The notes beneath the pieces were generated by a model. The model had not been told where the DNA came from. It ran no database searches and was given only the letters and a program-made list of their open reading frames with translations. This document shows positions 24,812-35,200 of a stretch of DNA of 64,000 nucleotides, one piece after another. Where the stretch lies: contig CAVZSO010000005.1 of NCBI GenBank assembly GCA_963777975.1, positions 1 through 64,000 on the forward strand, written 5' to 3'. How positions within the stretch are numbered: the stretch's first letter is position 1; each line of letters opens with the position of its first letter. Both the position numbers and the translations under genes were made by a program. The stretch comes from CSP1-4 sp963777975. GTDB lineage: Bacteria > Chloroflexota > Limnocylindria > Limnocylindrales > CSP1-4.

Positions 24812-26216
24812 ATGGTCGAAACGGCAAGCCGGCGGATCGACGGCGGTCGCCTGAGCACGTTCCGTGATGCGTTCAGGGGCGACCTGATCCTGCCCACGGA
24901 AGCAAGCTACGATGCGGCGCGCGCCGTCTGGAACGGGATGATCGACCGCAGGCCGGCGCTGGTCGTCCGCCCACTGGATACCGCCGACGTCATCGCCGCG
25001 CTCCGTTTCGCCCGCGACGAGGATCTCATCGTCGCGGTCCGGAGCGGCGGCCACAGCATGGCGGGCCTCTCGACCTGCGACGACGGCATGCTCATCGACC
25101 TGGCGCGGATGCGTGGGGTCACGGTCGATCCCGATCGACGGATCGCCCGCTGCGCAGGCGGCGCACTGCTCGGCGAGCTCGACGATGCGGCCCAGGCGGT
25201 CGGCTTGGCCTGCAACGTGGGGACCGTCTCGCACACGGGCATCGCCGGCCTGACGCTTGGCGGTGGGATGGGCCGGCTGCAACGCAAGCTCGGACTTTCG
25301 ATCGACTGCCTTCGTGCTGTCGAGCTCATCACCGCGGACGGACGACTCGTCCGCGCCAGCGCGGACGAGAACGCCGCTCTGTTCTGGGGCATGCGCGGTG
25401 CCGGCGCCAACTTCGGGATCGTCACGGCGTTCGAATTCGACCTGGCGCCGATCGGTCCGACGATCTGGCGGGGGATCCTGACCTACGCAGCCGAGCGCGC
25501 CCGCGACGTGGCCGCTGTGTATCGCGAATACATGCTCACCGCATCCGACGACGTCATGGCCGCCCTGAACTTCGGGCGAGCGTCTTCGGAGGACGACTCC
25601 CTGGCTGCCATCGCCGGTCAGCCGGTCGTGACCCTCTCGATCACGTATGCCGGGCCGAGCGCGGACGCCGAGCGTGACCTCGGTCCGTTCTCTGCCCTCG
25701 GACCGCCGATCTCGGGGGCCTTGAGCGAGCAGACCTATCTCGAGTCGCAGCACGCCTTCGACGACGCGAATGCCTGGGGCCACCGCGTCTACACGAAGAG
25801 CGGCATGATCGGCTCGCTGCCCGACGATCTCGTCGATGCCTTCGTCGATCACGTCGCCAGCTCGCCGCCGGGTGACGACGTCTTCTCGATCTGGGCGTTC
25901 GGCGGCGCCGTCGGCCGGGTGCCCGAGGACGCGACCGCATTCCAGGGTCGCTCCGCAGCGTTCTGGGTCGGCACCGAGACGATGTGGGACGACCCGGCTG
26001 ATGACCATGCACATCGCGATTGGGCACGCGCAGGGATCGGCCTCGATCGAGCCCTACCGAGTGTCGGGCGGCTACGTCAACGATGTCTCCGAGCGTGGCG
26101 ACGACGCCACGGTCCGAAGCGTCTACGGCGACGCGAAGTACGAACGCCTCGTCGCGCTCAAGCGCGCCTGGGATCCCGACAATGTCTTCCGGCTGAATCA
26201 GAACATCCGGCCATAG
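24812..26216 (+). pseudogene. FAD-linked oxidase (berberine-bridge type), frameshifted
   Basis: A berberine-bridge-like FAD oxidase of about 467 residues. TGGAGG precedes the ATG at 24812. The FAD domain shows VAVRSGGHSMAGLS (His for flavin attachment) and GGGMGRLQRKLGLS. The C-terminal BBE domain is split: the first frame runs to DWARAG near 26030, and the rest (ASIEPYRVSGGYVND to FRLNQNIRP, stop 26216) continues one base later. One extra base near GGGATCGG explains it. Because of the shift, the first frame reads on into the downstream gene, giving a spurious 900-residue fusion. A sequencing error and genuine inactivation are both possible. Confidence 0.8.
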
Positions 26217-26221
26217 GAACG

Positions 26222-27454
26222 ATGCTCTCGGCCGCTCGACCGACCTGCTTCCTGATCGCCGACATCTCGGGCTACACCGGCTATCTCGCCGACGTCGAGC
26301 TGGACCACGCCCAGGACATCTTGGCCGACCTGATCGGCGCGGTCGTCTCCGCGCTCCGACCGAACTTCCGGCTGGCCAAGCTCGAAGGCGACGCCGCGTT
26401 CACCTTCATGACGACCGAGACGATCGATGGATCGATGCTCCTCGACACCATCGAGCGTTGCTACTTCGGGTTTCGCCGACGGCGCCGCGACGTCCGACAG
26501 GCGACGTCATGCGAGTGCAACGCCTGCGCGCGGATCCCGGATCTCGACCTCAAGTTCGTCGTCCACCACGGCGAAGCCATCTTCCAGAAGGTCGCCGGCC
26601 GCGAGGAGCTCCTGGGGTCGGACGTCATCGTTGCGCACAGGTTGCTCAAGAACGAGGTCGTCGAGACGCTGGGCATCGGCGCCTACGCCCTCATCAGCCA
26701 GGCGTGCATCGCGGCCTCGGACATCGATCCCGCCGCGCTGGGCATGCGCGAGCGCGTCGAGACCTACGATCGGATCGGCGACGTCCGGTGCTGGGTGCAC
26801 GACCTGGAGCGCCGCTGGCAGGAAGAGGAAGCTCGGGGGCGGGTCCGCGTGACCCCGGATGAGGCCGTCCTCGACATGGCGGTGCCGACCAGTGTGCCAC
26901 CCCAGTTGGCCTGGGAATTCCTTACCAAGCCCGGTCAGCGGATGTCGTGGCAGCCGTGGGTGACCGAGGTCGACATCCAAGGGGCGCCTGGCGGACGCCG
27001 TGGGCTCGGTTCGTCCAACCACTGCCGCCACGGCAAGGACGCAGTCGTCGAGGAGATCCTCGACTGGCGTCCGTATGACTACGTCACCGACCGCACGATC
27101 ATCGACACGCCCAGCGGACCGGTGAAGGTGTTGCACACGATCGAGCTGGAGCCGGTCGCTTCGGGCACCATCATCCACCTCCGCTTCGCCGCGCCGAAGA
27201 CGAAGCGCGAGAAGGCGCTCATGGAGCACATCGGGCCGGCCTACGGTGCAGCCCTCGAGTCTGGCATCCCGACCCTCCTCGCCCAGCTGGACGCCGAGCT
27301 GGCGGCCCGCGAGGCCGACCGCGGCCCAGAGCCCGAGCTGGCCACGCCCCGGCCGGACGGGCCGTTGTCAGGACTTCAGCCGCTGCGCCACAACGGCGAG
27401 CACAGCGTGCTGGGGTCGGCCCCCGCGGACGCGCACGTGGCGGAAGCGGGGTGA
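26222..27454 (+). CDS. DUF2652 cyclase-like protein with SRPBCC domain
   Basis: A 410-aa two-domain protein. The N-terminal half (about 1-205) is a DUF2652 domain, a class III nucleotide-cyclase relative starting CFLIADISGYTGYLA, with LEGDAAFTF at the second metal site and a Cys cluster CECNAC near residue 100. The C-terminal half (about 220-380) is SRPBCC-like (VPPQLAWEFLTKPGQRMSW). Whether it makes cAMP is uncertain, as the family's activity is not established. The start 5 nt after the oxidase stop has only a weak site. The next gene overlaps as GTGA. Confidence 0.8.
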   Translation: MLSAARPTCFLIADISGYTGYLADVELDHAQDILADLIGAVVSALRPNFRLAKLEGDAAFTFMTTETIDGSMLLDTIERCYFGFRRRRRDVRQATSCECNACARIPDLDLKFVVHHGEAIFQKVAGREELLGSDVIVAHRLLKNEVVETLGIGAYALISQACIAASDIDPAALGMRERVETYDRIGDVRCWVHDLERRWQEEEARGRVRVTPDEAVLDMAVPTSVPPQLAWEFLTKPGQRMSWQPWVTEVDIQGAPGGRRGLGSSNHCRHGKDAVVEEILDWRPYDYVTDRTIIDTPSGPVKVLHTIELEPVASGTIIHLRFAAPKTKREKALMEHIGPAYGAALESGIPTLLAQLDAELAAREADRGPEPELATPRPDGPLSGLQPLRHNGEHSVLGSAPADAHVAEAG

Positions 27455-27789
27455 CCTTCGGATCGCGTCGCGCTCCCAAAGGCGAGAAGCAGGTCGATGT
27501 CCTGGACGTGGCCTTCACTGGCGAGCTCTGGTATTGGCGAGGGCCGGCGCCGTTCCATTTCATCGCCGTGCCGGACGATCCGTCCGCGGCGATCCACGCC
27601 ATCTCGAGGGTCGTGACCTACGGCTGGGGCGTGATCCCGGTCAGGGTGCGTATCGGCGGCAGCGTCTGGGAGACCTCGCTCTTCCCCAAGGACGGCCGCT
27701 ACCTGGTGCCAGTCAAAGATGCCGTGCGCAACGCCGAACGACTCGCCGTGGGCGACACCGTCAGCGTGCAGCTGGCGGTCCGGTCTTGA
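27451..27789 (+). CDS. DUF1905 domain protein
   Basis: A 112-aa protein with a DUF1905 beta-barrel: FTGELWYWRGPAPFHFIAVP, then GWGVIPVRVRIGG, then TSLFPKDGRYLVPVK. The family is widespread and functionally undefined. The GTG start overlaps the preceding stop as GTGA, so translation is coupled to the DUF2652 gene. A second DUF1905 protein lies at 29295. Confidence 0.82.
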   Translation: MTFGSRRAPKGEKQVDVLDVAFTGELWYWRGPAPFHFIAVPDDPSAAIHAISRVVTYGWGVIPVRVRIGGSVWETSLFPKDGRYLVPVKDAVRNAERLAVGDTVSVQLAVRS

Positions 27790-27826
27790 TCGATGACAGG
27801 CGCACCTGCCCGAAGCTGAACGTCCT

Positions 27827-29209
27827 CTAGCGAGCCTGACCCGGCGACTTGCTCCGCGATATCGGGTGGTTGGCCAGGAACATGCCGGTCGGGTCGTATC
27901 GAGCCTTGGCCCGCCTGAGTCGGTCGTAGCTCTCGGTCGGGAAGATCGACCGTGGATCGACGGCTGACTCGGCGAAGTTGAGGTACCTCCGCCCGCTGTC
28001 CCAGGGGCCCAGGGCTCCCAACAACAGCCCGACGTGGCGTTCGACGGCCGCCCGGGCCTCGCCATCCGGGGTGAGCCCGAACGTGAAGGTAACGAACGGT
28101 TGATCGATCGCATCGAGCACGCCGTGATCGGGCGATCGGATCGCCGCGGCGCCACCAAGGTGGCGAACCTCGACATGCAGGAGCGGTGACCCGACGAAGG
28201 CCTCGACCAGCCCGTCGATCGTGGCCGGCCGAAGATCCGTGAGCAGGATCCCGTCGCCGGCGTAGGGCAAGGGGAAGTCGGGATCCATGTTCACGGCGCT
28301 CAACTCACTGGTGGGCATCATGGCCACAGTGTCCATCTCTGGCCCAAGGTCGCGAAGCGGTTGGAGTAGCGCAGCACCATCGCTGGTGGCGCCGATGAAC
28401 GCGACCTCGACCAGCACGAAGGACCGGCCCCGAACGTGGTCTGGGAGGAATGGGGCATCCGGTAGCTGCAACATGCGACCGATGGATCCGCAGGCATCGG
28501 GCACCGTCTCGATCCACTCGCGCCAGGCGTTCAGGATCTCTGTCGCGCGCTCGATCGGCCAGAACAGGACACCGGCATAGATCTCGGCGACCGGGAACAG
28601 CTCGAGCTCGATCGCGGTCACGGCCGCGACGTTCCCTCCCCCGCCACGGAGCGCCCAGAACAGCTCCGGCTCGACTTCGAGATCTGTTCGGAGGAGCCGG
28701 CCATCGGCCGTCACGACGTCCGCCGCGACGATGCTGTTGCAGGCGAGCCCGAACGTGCGGACCATCCAGCTCAGGCCGCCCCCGAGGGCGTATCCAAGCA
28801 CCCCGACGTCCGGCGACGTACCCGCGAGGTAGGCGAGGCCGTATTCACCGGCGGCGGTCGCCAGGGGTTTCCCGAGCACCCCTGCCTCGATGCGCGCGCG
28901 TCGCGATGCCGTGTCGATGTGGATGCCGCGCATGCGCTCCGACTTCACGAGCAGCGTGTCCATGCTCCAGTCGATCGGTCCCGCGTTGTGGCCACCAGCA
29001 TTGAATGCGATGCGCAGGCCGCACTCCATGGCGAACTTGACAGTCGCCACGACATCTTCCGCCGTCTCCGGGTAGACGACGGCGATGGGCCGCTGGTCGA
29101 CTGCCAAGTTCCACGCCTGCCGTGCGGTGTCCCATCCCACGTCGTCGGGCGATACGACGTCGCCATCGAGTCGCTCGCCGAGATCACGGTGCTGCACATG
29201 CCACCTCAT
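27827..29209 (-). CDS. FAD-binding oxidoreductase (berberine-bridge family)
   Basis: A 460-aa intact FAD-linked oxidase. The FAD-binding PP-loop is FNAGGHNAGP, where His is the usual covalent flavin site; GYALGGGLSWMVRTFGL and ALRGGGGNVAAVT complete the FAD fold. The BBE tail near the C-terminus is RRYLNFAE and the end is YDPTGMFLANH. It is a paralogue of the frameshifted oxidase at 24812, on the opposite strand. Substrates of this family include sugars and alkaloid-like compounds. A TACTGT box at 29243-29248 (minus) may be its promoter. Confidence 0.88.
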   Translation of the reverse strand: MRWHVQHRDLGERLDGDVVSPDDVGWDTARQAWNLAVDQRPIAVVYPETAEDVVATVKFAMECGLRIAFNAGGHNAGPIDWSMDTLLVKSERMRGIHIDTASRRARIEAGVLGKPLATAAGEYGLAYLAGTSPDVGVLGYALGGGLSWMVRTFGLACNSIVAADVVTADGRLLRTDLEVEPELFWALRGGGGNVAAVTAIELELFPVAEIYAGVLFWPIERATEILNAWREWIETVPDACGSIGRMLQLPDAPFLPDHVRGRSFVLVEVAFIGATSDGAALLQPLRDLGPEMDTVAMMPTSELSAVNMDPDFPLPYAGDGILLTDLRPATIDGLVEAFVGSPLLHVEVRHLGGAAAIRSPDHGVLDAIDQPFVTFTFGLTPDGEARAAVERHVGLLLGALGPWDSGRRYLNFAESAVDPRSIFPTESYDRLRRAKARYDPTGMFLANHPISRSKSPGQAR

Positions 29210-29294
29210 CGCAGCTCAGCTCATGGGAAGCCTCGCGGGTGCACAGTACACGTGGCTGACGGCACGGCGACGACCGACGACGAGGAGGCACGCG

Positions 29295-29744
29295 ATGCGG
29301 TTCCGGACGACGCTCCTGCAGAACGACAAGACGGCGACCGGGTTCCGTGTTCCGGACGACGTCGTCGAGGCACTCGGCAAGGGCAAGCGTCCGCCGGTCC
29401 GGGTGACGATCAACGGCTACACCTATCGCAGCACGGTCGCCGTCATGGGCGGTGACTACATGCTCGGGGTCAGCGCCGAGAACCGAGCCAGCGCCAGGGT
29501 CAAGGGCGGCGACGAGATCGACGTCGAGCTCGAACTCGACACCGCGCCCCGCGAAGTGTCGGTGCCCGCTGATCTTGCCGCAGCGCTCGACGCGGAGCCC
29601 GATGCGAAGCACACCTTCGAAGGCTTGTCGTACAGCAACAAGTCGTGGCACGTCCTCCAGATCGAGGGGGCCAAGAGCGACGAGACGCGCCAGCGCCGGA
29701 TCGTGAAGTCGGTCGAGGCGCTGCGTGAAGGCCGCATCCGCTGA
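29295..29744 (+). CDS. DUF1905 plus YdeI/OmpD-associated domain protein
   Basis: A 149-aa protein. An N-terminal DUF1905 domain (FRTTLLQNDKTATGFRVPDD, then VRVTINGYTYRS) is followed by a bacteriocin-protection/YdeI-type tail (PADLAAALDAEPDA to KSVEALREGRI). GAGGAGG lies 6-12 nt before the ATG at 29295. It is divergent from the oxidase gene, sharing an 85-nt intergenic region. Function unknown. Confidence 0.82.
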   Translation: MRFRTTLLQNDKTATGFRVPDDVVEALGKGKRPPVRVTINGYTYRSTVAVMGGDYMLGVSAENRASARVKGGDEIDVELELDTAPREVSVPADLAAALDAEPDAKHTFEGLSYSNKSWHVLQIEGAKSDETRQRRIVKSVEALREGRIR

Positions 29745-29768
29745 CCGGCGGGGATCGTGATAGGCCGA

Positions 29769-30053
29769 CTAACCTGAAATACGTTGACGGATCTCGGTCT
29801 CATAGTCAGGGAAGTACCTGCCGATCACGGAGAGATCGAACGTTCGCAGGATGGACTCCTTTGGCTCGCGCTCCAGCAGGAAGGCGAAGCTCGCCTGCAC
29901 GAGAGCGACGGGATCGGATGCGCTCGGATCGAGGCGCGCAAGGTCCATGTGGGTGACTCGGACGTGGTGGTGCGTCTCGCCGCTGTCGAGGACGGTGACG
30001 GTGCAATCCCAGCCACCTCCCGTGGAGGCAGCGGCGACCTCGATCCGACTCAT
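29769..30053 (-). CDS. conserved small protein (MSRIEV type)
   Basis: A 94-aa soluble protein. The C-terminal part SFAFLLEREPKESILRTFDL followed by SVIGRYFPDYE matches a small conserved family of high-GC bacteria that begins MSRIEV. No catalytic signature is seen. ATG at 30053 follows the conserved N-terminus; a TTG at 30107 would overlap the upstream mini-gene stop as TTGA and would couple translation to it. Function unknown. Confidence 0.65.
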   Translation of the reverse strand: MSRIEVAAASTGGGWDCTVTVLDSGETHHHVRVTHMDLARLDPSASDPVALVQASFAFLLEREPKESILRTFDLSVIGRYFPDYETEIRQRISG

Positions 30054-30103
30054 GCCACGCGCTCGGCGGCTTCGGACGCCCGCGTTGCTGCCGATCTGCC
30101 CAC

Positions 30104-30310
30104 TCAACCCGCGCGTGAGGCCGCATGGAGGCGCATGGGGCCATCCACGCCCTTGAGCTCGACCGGCCCGATCTCCCGAAGGACCACCTCCGACCCGGTC
30201 GCGGCGTCGACGATCTCCTGGTGGAGGATCCCCAGCGCGACGAGGTGACGGAGCTCCTCGACGTCCGTCCCGGCTCGTTCGGCCGCCATCGCGATCTCGT
30301 ACCGCCCCAC
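30104..30310 (-). CDS. 68-aa cyclase-derived mini-protein
   Basis: Residues 1-29 (VGRYEIAMAAERAG, then VEELRHLVALGIL) resemble the helix-turn-helix-like regulatory start of class III cyclases. Residues about 35-68 (VLREIGPVELKGVDGPMRLH) resemble the extreme C-terminus of the cyclase catalytic domain. The catalytic body between them is absent, so the gene looks like an internal in-frame deletion. GTG at 30310 is chosen because TACAGT (30318-30323, minus) ends 7 nt before it. The stop overlaps a possible start of the next gene. It could be a live small regulator or a relic. Confidence 0.55.
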   Translation of the reverse strand: MGRYEIAMAAERAGTDVEELRHLVALGILHQEIVDAATGSEVVLREIGPVELKGVDGPMRLHAASRAG

Positions 30311-30317
30311 GCGCCGT

Positions 30318-30323
30318 ACTGTA
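30318..30323 (-). promoter_or_regulatory. leaderless -10 box TACAGT
   Basis: Minus-strand TACAGT ends 7 nt before the GTG at 30310 of the mini-gene; no ribosome site lies between. Confidence 0.45.
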
Positions 30324-30484
30324 CCGGGCCGGAGTCGCGACCCGTCGAGCGCCCTATCCAGCGTGAGCCTGACGCCCGGCGCGCGCGGAACAGTCGTCAT
30401 CGGCACGTCGGCGACACAGCCGCTAGCATTCGGCCGGCGCCCACGGCGGCGCCACCCGGGGGCCTCGCGACTCAAGGGAGCACC

Positions 30485-31489
30485 ATGCGCGCCTTCAAGC
30501 TCTTCCTCATCGCAACCCTTGGCACCCTGACGCTCGCAGCCTGCGGCTCGGACGCCGGCCTGACCGGCAAGGACTGGCAGCTGACAGCCATCACGGAGCG
30601 GGTGCCCGCGTACCAGGGCGTCATCCCGCAAGCCGACCAGTCCAAGTACACGATCACGTTCCATGAGAAGGACACCTTCGACGCCACGGCCGACTGCAAC
30701 CGTGCGGCAGGCACGTACAAGACCACGAACCGCGGGGGGATGACCATCGAGCTCGGACCCTCGACCCTGGTCATCTGCCCGGAGGGGTCGTACTCGGAGC
30801 TTTACCTCCACGCGCTGAGTCAGGCAGAGAGCTTCGAGGTGTCGGGGGACATCCTGCGGATCACGCTCGCCGACGGCGGCATCCTGACCTTCACCCGCGC
30901 CGGCGTGCTCCCGTCGGAAGGGGCCGCGACTGCCTCGCCGACCGCCTCCCCGAGCCCGAAGGCCACCGCCAAGCCGACGCCCTCGCCCTCACCCAAGCCG
31001 ACGCCCAGCCCCACCGCCAAGCCAACGACCGCACCAACCAGCGGGCCGACGACCAAGCCGACCACGGCCCCGAGTGCCGCCCCGACGGCCGCTCCCACCA
31101 CGGCCCCGACGGCCGCCCCGACTGCCGCCCCGACCCCGCCGCCGAGCGGCCTGACCGGGAAGACCTGGAAGCTGACGGCCGTGACCCTCAGGGACCCGGC
31201 ATTCCAGGGTCCTATTCCGGTGGCCGATCAGGGCAAGTACACCGTCACGTTCGCCACGGATGGCACGTTCTCGGCGCAAGCCGACTGCAATCAGGTCACC
31301 GGCACGTACACGACGACCTCGTCGGGCGACCTGACCATCACGCCGGGTCCGTCGACGATCGTCGCCTGCGGCGAGGAGTCGTACGGTGACCTCTACATCC
31401 TCGGGCTGACGAATGCCGCCAGCTACACGGTCGCCAGCAACCAGCTCACGATCACCCTCGTGGATGGGGGGACGCTGACCTACCAGTAG
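30485..31489 (+). CDS. lipoprotein with two META/HslJ-like domains
   Basis: A 334-aa lipoprotein. The signal ends TLAAC with Cys20 lipidated. Two homologous META (HslJ-like) domains, about 24-140 and 222-334, both start LTGKxWxLTA, contain a Cys in ADCN and end with an ITLxDGGxLT strand. A Pro/Thr/Ala-rich linker of about 75 residues (PTAAPT, PKPTPS repeats) separates them. META domains occur in heat-shock and envelope proteins; function unknown. AAGGGAGCACC precedes the ATG. The antisense Gly/Val frame over the linker is a shadow. Confidence 0.85.
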   Translation: MRAFKLFLIATLGTLTLAACGSDAGLTGKDWQLTAITERVPAYQGVIPQADQSKYTITFHEKDTFDATADCNRAAGTYKTTNRGGMTIELGPSTLVICPEGSYSELYLHALSQAESFEVSGDILRITLADGGILTFTRAGVLPSEGAATASPTASPSPKATAKPTPSPSPKPTPSPTAKPTTAPTSGPTTKPTTAPSAAPTAAPTTAPTAAPTAAPTPPPSGLTGKTWKLTAVTLRDPAFQGPIPVADQGKYTVTFATDGTFSAQADCNQVTGTYTTTSSGDLTITPGPSTIVACGEESYGDLYILGLTNAASYTVASNQLTITLVDGGTLTYQ

Positions 31490-31520
31490 GACCCCGGCGA
31501 GGGCGTGCCGCCCGTATACC

Positions 31521-32255
31521 TCAGCGCCAGTCGACGTTCACCACCTCGATCGGCTCGGACAGGCCCTTGAGCGTCGCGCTACGGAGCGCCGACGTCCGGT
31601 GCGACTCCCCGACCGTCGCGACGCTGGCAACGATGTCGCCGGCGCCGCCGAGCGCCGCGATGCGGCTCGCCTCGTGGACGGCCTTGCCGTGGAAGTCGCC
31701 GCCGACCTGCGTCGCATCGGAGGCGTGGAGGCCGATCCGGACCTGGGGCGCGAAGCCCTGTGTCGAGCGATGCTCGGCAAGTCGGCGCTGGATGGCGATC
31801 GCCGCCGCGACCGCAAGGTCCGGAGAGTCGAAGCTGACGAAGAACCCGTCGCCGGTCGTCGAGATCTCCTCGCCGTCGTGAGCCGTGAACACCTCACGGA
31901 GAACGGTGTTGTGCCAGCGAAGCAGGGTCTCCCAGGCCTCGTCGCCGAGGGCCTCGACAAGGCTGGTCGAGCCAACGATGTCGGTGAACATGAAGGTCTT
32001 CATGACCCGCCGCGGCGGCCCGGCCTTGCCCCGGAGCTGCCATGGCAGGAGCTCGGATACGTCCTCGAGGATGACGGCCGCAGTCGGGCAGGCGAACGCG
32101 GCGGCGCGCAGGACTTCCTCGTCGACGCTGTCGGCACCAACGACGTCGGCCTTGCCGTAATCGCCAGCCAGCCAGTCGAAGGCAGTCGGGGCGAGGGTGA
32201 TGCAGTTGCCGGCGCCGATGCACTTGTGTCTGTCGATCCGCGCCCGGATCGCCAT
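31521..32255 (-). CDS. ferredoxin-class III nucleotide cyclase fusion
   Basis: A 244-aa two-domain protein. Residues 1-65 are a single-cluster ferredoxin with Cys12-x5-Cys18 (CIGAGNC) and Cys56-Pro, as in 3Fe-4S ferredoxins of high-GC bacteria. Residues 86-244 are an adenylate/guanylate cyclase domain with metal aspartates Asp92 (FTDIVGS) and Asp136 (TTGDGF) and the RIGLHASDA segment. The ATG overlaps the upstream regulator stop as TGATG, so both are one operon and translation is coupled. A redox-sensing cyclase is the natural reading; that is inference. Confidence 0.82.
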   Translation of the reverse strand: MAIRARIDRHKCIGAGNCITLAPTAFDWLAGDYGKADVVGADSVDEEVLRAAAFACPTAAVILEDVSELLPWQLRGKAGPPRRVMKTFMFTDIVGSTSLVEALGDEAWETLLRWHNTVLREVFTAHDGEEISTTGDGFFVSFDSPDLAVAAAIAIQRRLAEHRSTQGFAPQVRIGLHASDATQVGGDFHGKAVHEASRIAALGGAGDIVASVATVGESHRTSALRSATLKGLSEPIEVVNVDWR

Positions 32256-35200
32256 CAGTGCGACCCGACGGCTGCCAGCCCGCGGAACGCCAGCGAGGTC
32301 GCCTCGGCCCGGCTCGAAGTCCCCAGTCTGGCCTGCAGTCTGGCCAGCCGCTGCGCCACATCGTCCTCGCCGAGCTCGAGCTCGGTGGCGATCTCGGCGT
32401 TCGTCCTGCCCTCGGTCAGGAGCTGGAGGAGGTGGCGCTCGGTGTCGTCGAGGCTGGGCTCGGCGTCGCCGGGCGCGGAACCCGGAGCTGCCTGCTCGGG
32501 CACCGATGCCGCCATCGGACCGGCCAGAGCGACGAGCTCGCGCCCGAGGGGCCCCTTGAGCCATCGAACGCGAGTGGCCTCATCGGCGGTCCCGCGCGCG
32601 ATCCTGGACAGCGTCAGCTGCAGGTAGCTCTTGACGGATGCCTGGACATCCGCTGGCGCGCCCGCGATCAGGGCCTGCGCGGCCGGGATGACGATCTCCA
32701 GGCTGACGTCCTCGTGCAGTCCGGCCTGGAGCGCCTGGAGGGCCGCGCCACCCTCCGCCGCGGCGTCGGTGTTGTCACCACGGACAAGCGCGACCGTCGC
32801 CAGTGCGGCGTGGACTTGCGCGCCCCAAGGGGCATGGCCCGGCAGGAGCGGCAGCAAGTCCTTCGCCTGCGTCGTCGATCGTTCGACGAGCTCCACCAAC
32901 CCATCGTCCGGCGCGTGACCGGCAGCCGAGCGACGGGCGAGGAGCTTGGACGCTTCCATGGCCAGGCGGGCAAGGGACTCGCAGCGCGCCGAGGCCCCTT
33001 CCGTCGCCATCGCCACCGCTTGCTCGAGGTGGCGACGCATGCCTTCCGCGTCGTCATCGACGACCCGGGCCATGCCGCGCCAGGTCTCGAGCTGGCGGGC
33101 CCGAGTTCGCGACGGGGCCAGGGCCGCCGCAGCTGCCGCCAGGCTGATCCACCGCTCTGCTCCGTCGACGTCTCCCAGCTCGAGGAGACCGACCGCGACG
33201 CCGCCGGCGGCGAGGAACTCGATGGCCCGTTCGCCCTGGAGCTTCGCCGCGCGATGCGCATCCTCACCGCGGGACAGTGCGAGGTCAGGCACCTCCTTGG
33301 CCATGGCGTACACGTGAACGCCGAACAGCATCTGGAGCTCAAGACGCGCGCGCTCGCTCTCGGTCACGAGCTCGGACAGGCGACTCGTCACCCGCCGGAT
33401 CTCCTCGAGATGCCGCGCCGAGGACGACAGGTGCATCACCGGCGCGTACTGCGTATAGGCCATGGCGATGACCGTGGACATGACGCCCGTTCGGTCGCCG
33501 AGTCGCTCGTAGATCCCGAGCGCCCGCTCGAGGACGTCCGTCGCCTCGCCGAAGCGTGGGCCGACCGGCGACGACTTGATGATGTCGAGGATCGGCGTGC
33601 CCGATGCGACCATGGCGAGCACCTCGTTCGCCCGGCCGGCAAAGACCTCACCTGCGAACCACGCACGCCCATAGCTGATATCGATGATCCCGATCTCCCG
33701 GAGGGCAGCGGCCAGACTGCGATCATCCTTCAGCTGCTCGGCGAGCTCGATGGCCCGTCGATACGCTTCCTCAGCGCCATCGAGGTCGGTCTCGGAGGTG
33801 GCGCCGCCGTAGGACTCGCCGAGTGGGCTCCGCGTGAGGGCCTGGCCGAGTTCGAGCGTCGCGCGGAGCTCGATGCCGGCGTCACCTTGCTCGGCCGCGC
33901 GGGCACGGACGCGACCGAGCCAGCTCCGCTGCAGCCTCCTCGTCGTGGCTCATCCGCAGCGCGGACGCGCGTCGGAGCTGCACGTCGAGCTCGACCTTCG
34001 GGTCCCGCATCGCCTCGGCGAGCGCGGCCAGCTCCGTCAGCCCGTCGAGGCGGTCGCCCGTCCGCCGAAGGACGGCCAATGCGTCGTCGCGCATCGTGAG
34101 GAGGACGCGTCGGTCGGTCGGCGTCGAGACGACCGGCAGCGCCTGCTCGATGAGCCGGAGCGCCTCCTCGGGGGCGTTGGCGTCGAGCGCCGCCGCCGCG
34201 GCATCGATCGAGAAGCGGGCGGACCACACGGTATCGCCCGCCGCGAGCGCATGCTGCGCGAGCATCGGCAGGCCGGCTGGATCCGGATCGCCACCCTCCA
34301 TCAACAGGTCGACGACCGCGGCGTGGACCTGTCGTCGCCGGGCGGCGGAGAGCTGGTTCGCGGCGAACTGCCGGACCTGCTCGTGCGTGAACGTGTAGTC
34401 CGCAGCTTCCCCCGGTGCCTGAGGCAGCAGGAGGCCCGCCCGGACCGCGGGACCGAGATCGTCGGCCAGCTGGTCGGCGCCGTCGCCCGTGCCTGTCGCC
34501 TCGCCCTGCGCCGCCGACGGAGCGGCCGCGGCCTGCGCCGCCGCTGGAGCGGCGGCCGCCTCATCTCGGTCTACCGTCGGCGACCCGATCTCGCCCGCAC
34601 CGACCCGCTGCCGGATCGCCCTGAGGTCGCGCAGGCTGAAGCTTCGGCCGAGGATCGCCGCGTCACCAAGCGCGGCTCGTGTCCGGGGCGGGAGACGCGC
34701 GGCCCGTCGGTCGATGAGCGTCCGAACTGCCGACGGCACGAGCCGGGCCGCGTTACGGCCGAGGCGCCACTCGCCATCGAGCTGCTGGAGGGTGCCGGCT
34801 TCGCGATGCGTCCGGGCCAACTCTTCGACGATGAACGGCACGCCCTCGGACTGGACGTGCATCGCGGCCGCGGAGGCTGCCTCGACAGGGCCGCCAAGGA
34901 CACGCTTGAGGAGCTCGCCCGTTTCGACCGAGCTGAACCGCTCGAGCCGTAACCGCCGGACGAGGCCCATGCGCTCCATGTCGGCGACGAAGTTCACGGC
35001 CTCGGTCGTCGATGCGAACTCGTCGGGCCGGATGGCCAGGAACAGGAAGATCGGCCGATCGGCGTCGCTTCGGACGACATAGCGGAGCAGGCGAAGCGTG
35101 TCGTCGTCGGCCCACTGGACGTCGTCGATGAGGAGCGCGAGTGGACGCAGCGTTGCGAGCGCCGAGACCGCGACCCCTGCGAGGTCGAAGGCCCGGAGGA

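Noticed and set aside
30820..31101. Minus-strand Gly/Val-rich frame opposite the META lipoprotein linker
   Set aside because: Antisense of the PTxPT linker codons, a known artefact of such repeats.
32258..34099. 613-codon plus-strand open frame
   Set aside because: Antisense shadow of the LuxR-type regulator; composition is that of a GC-rich mirror frame and no domain is visible.
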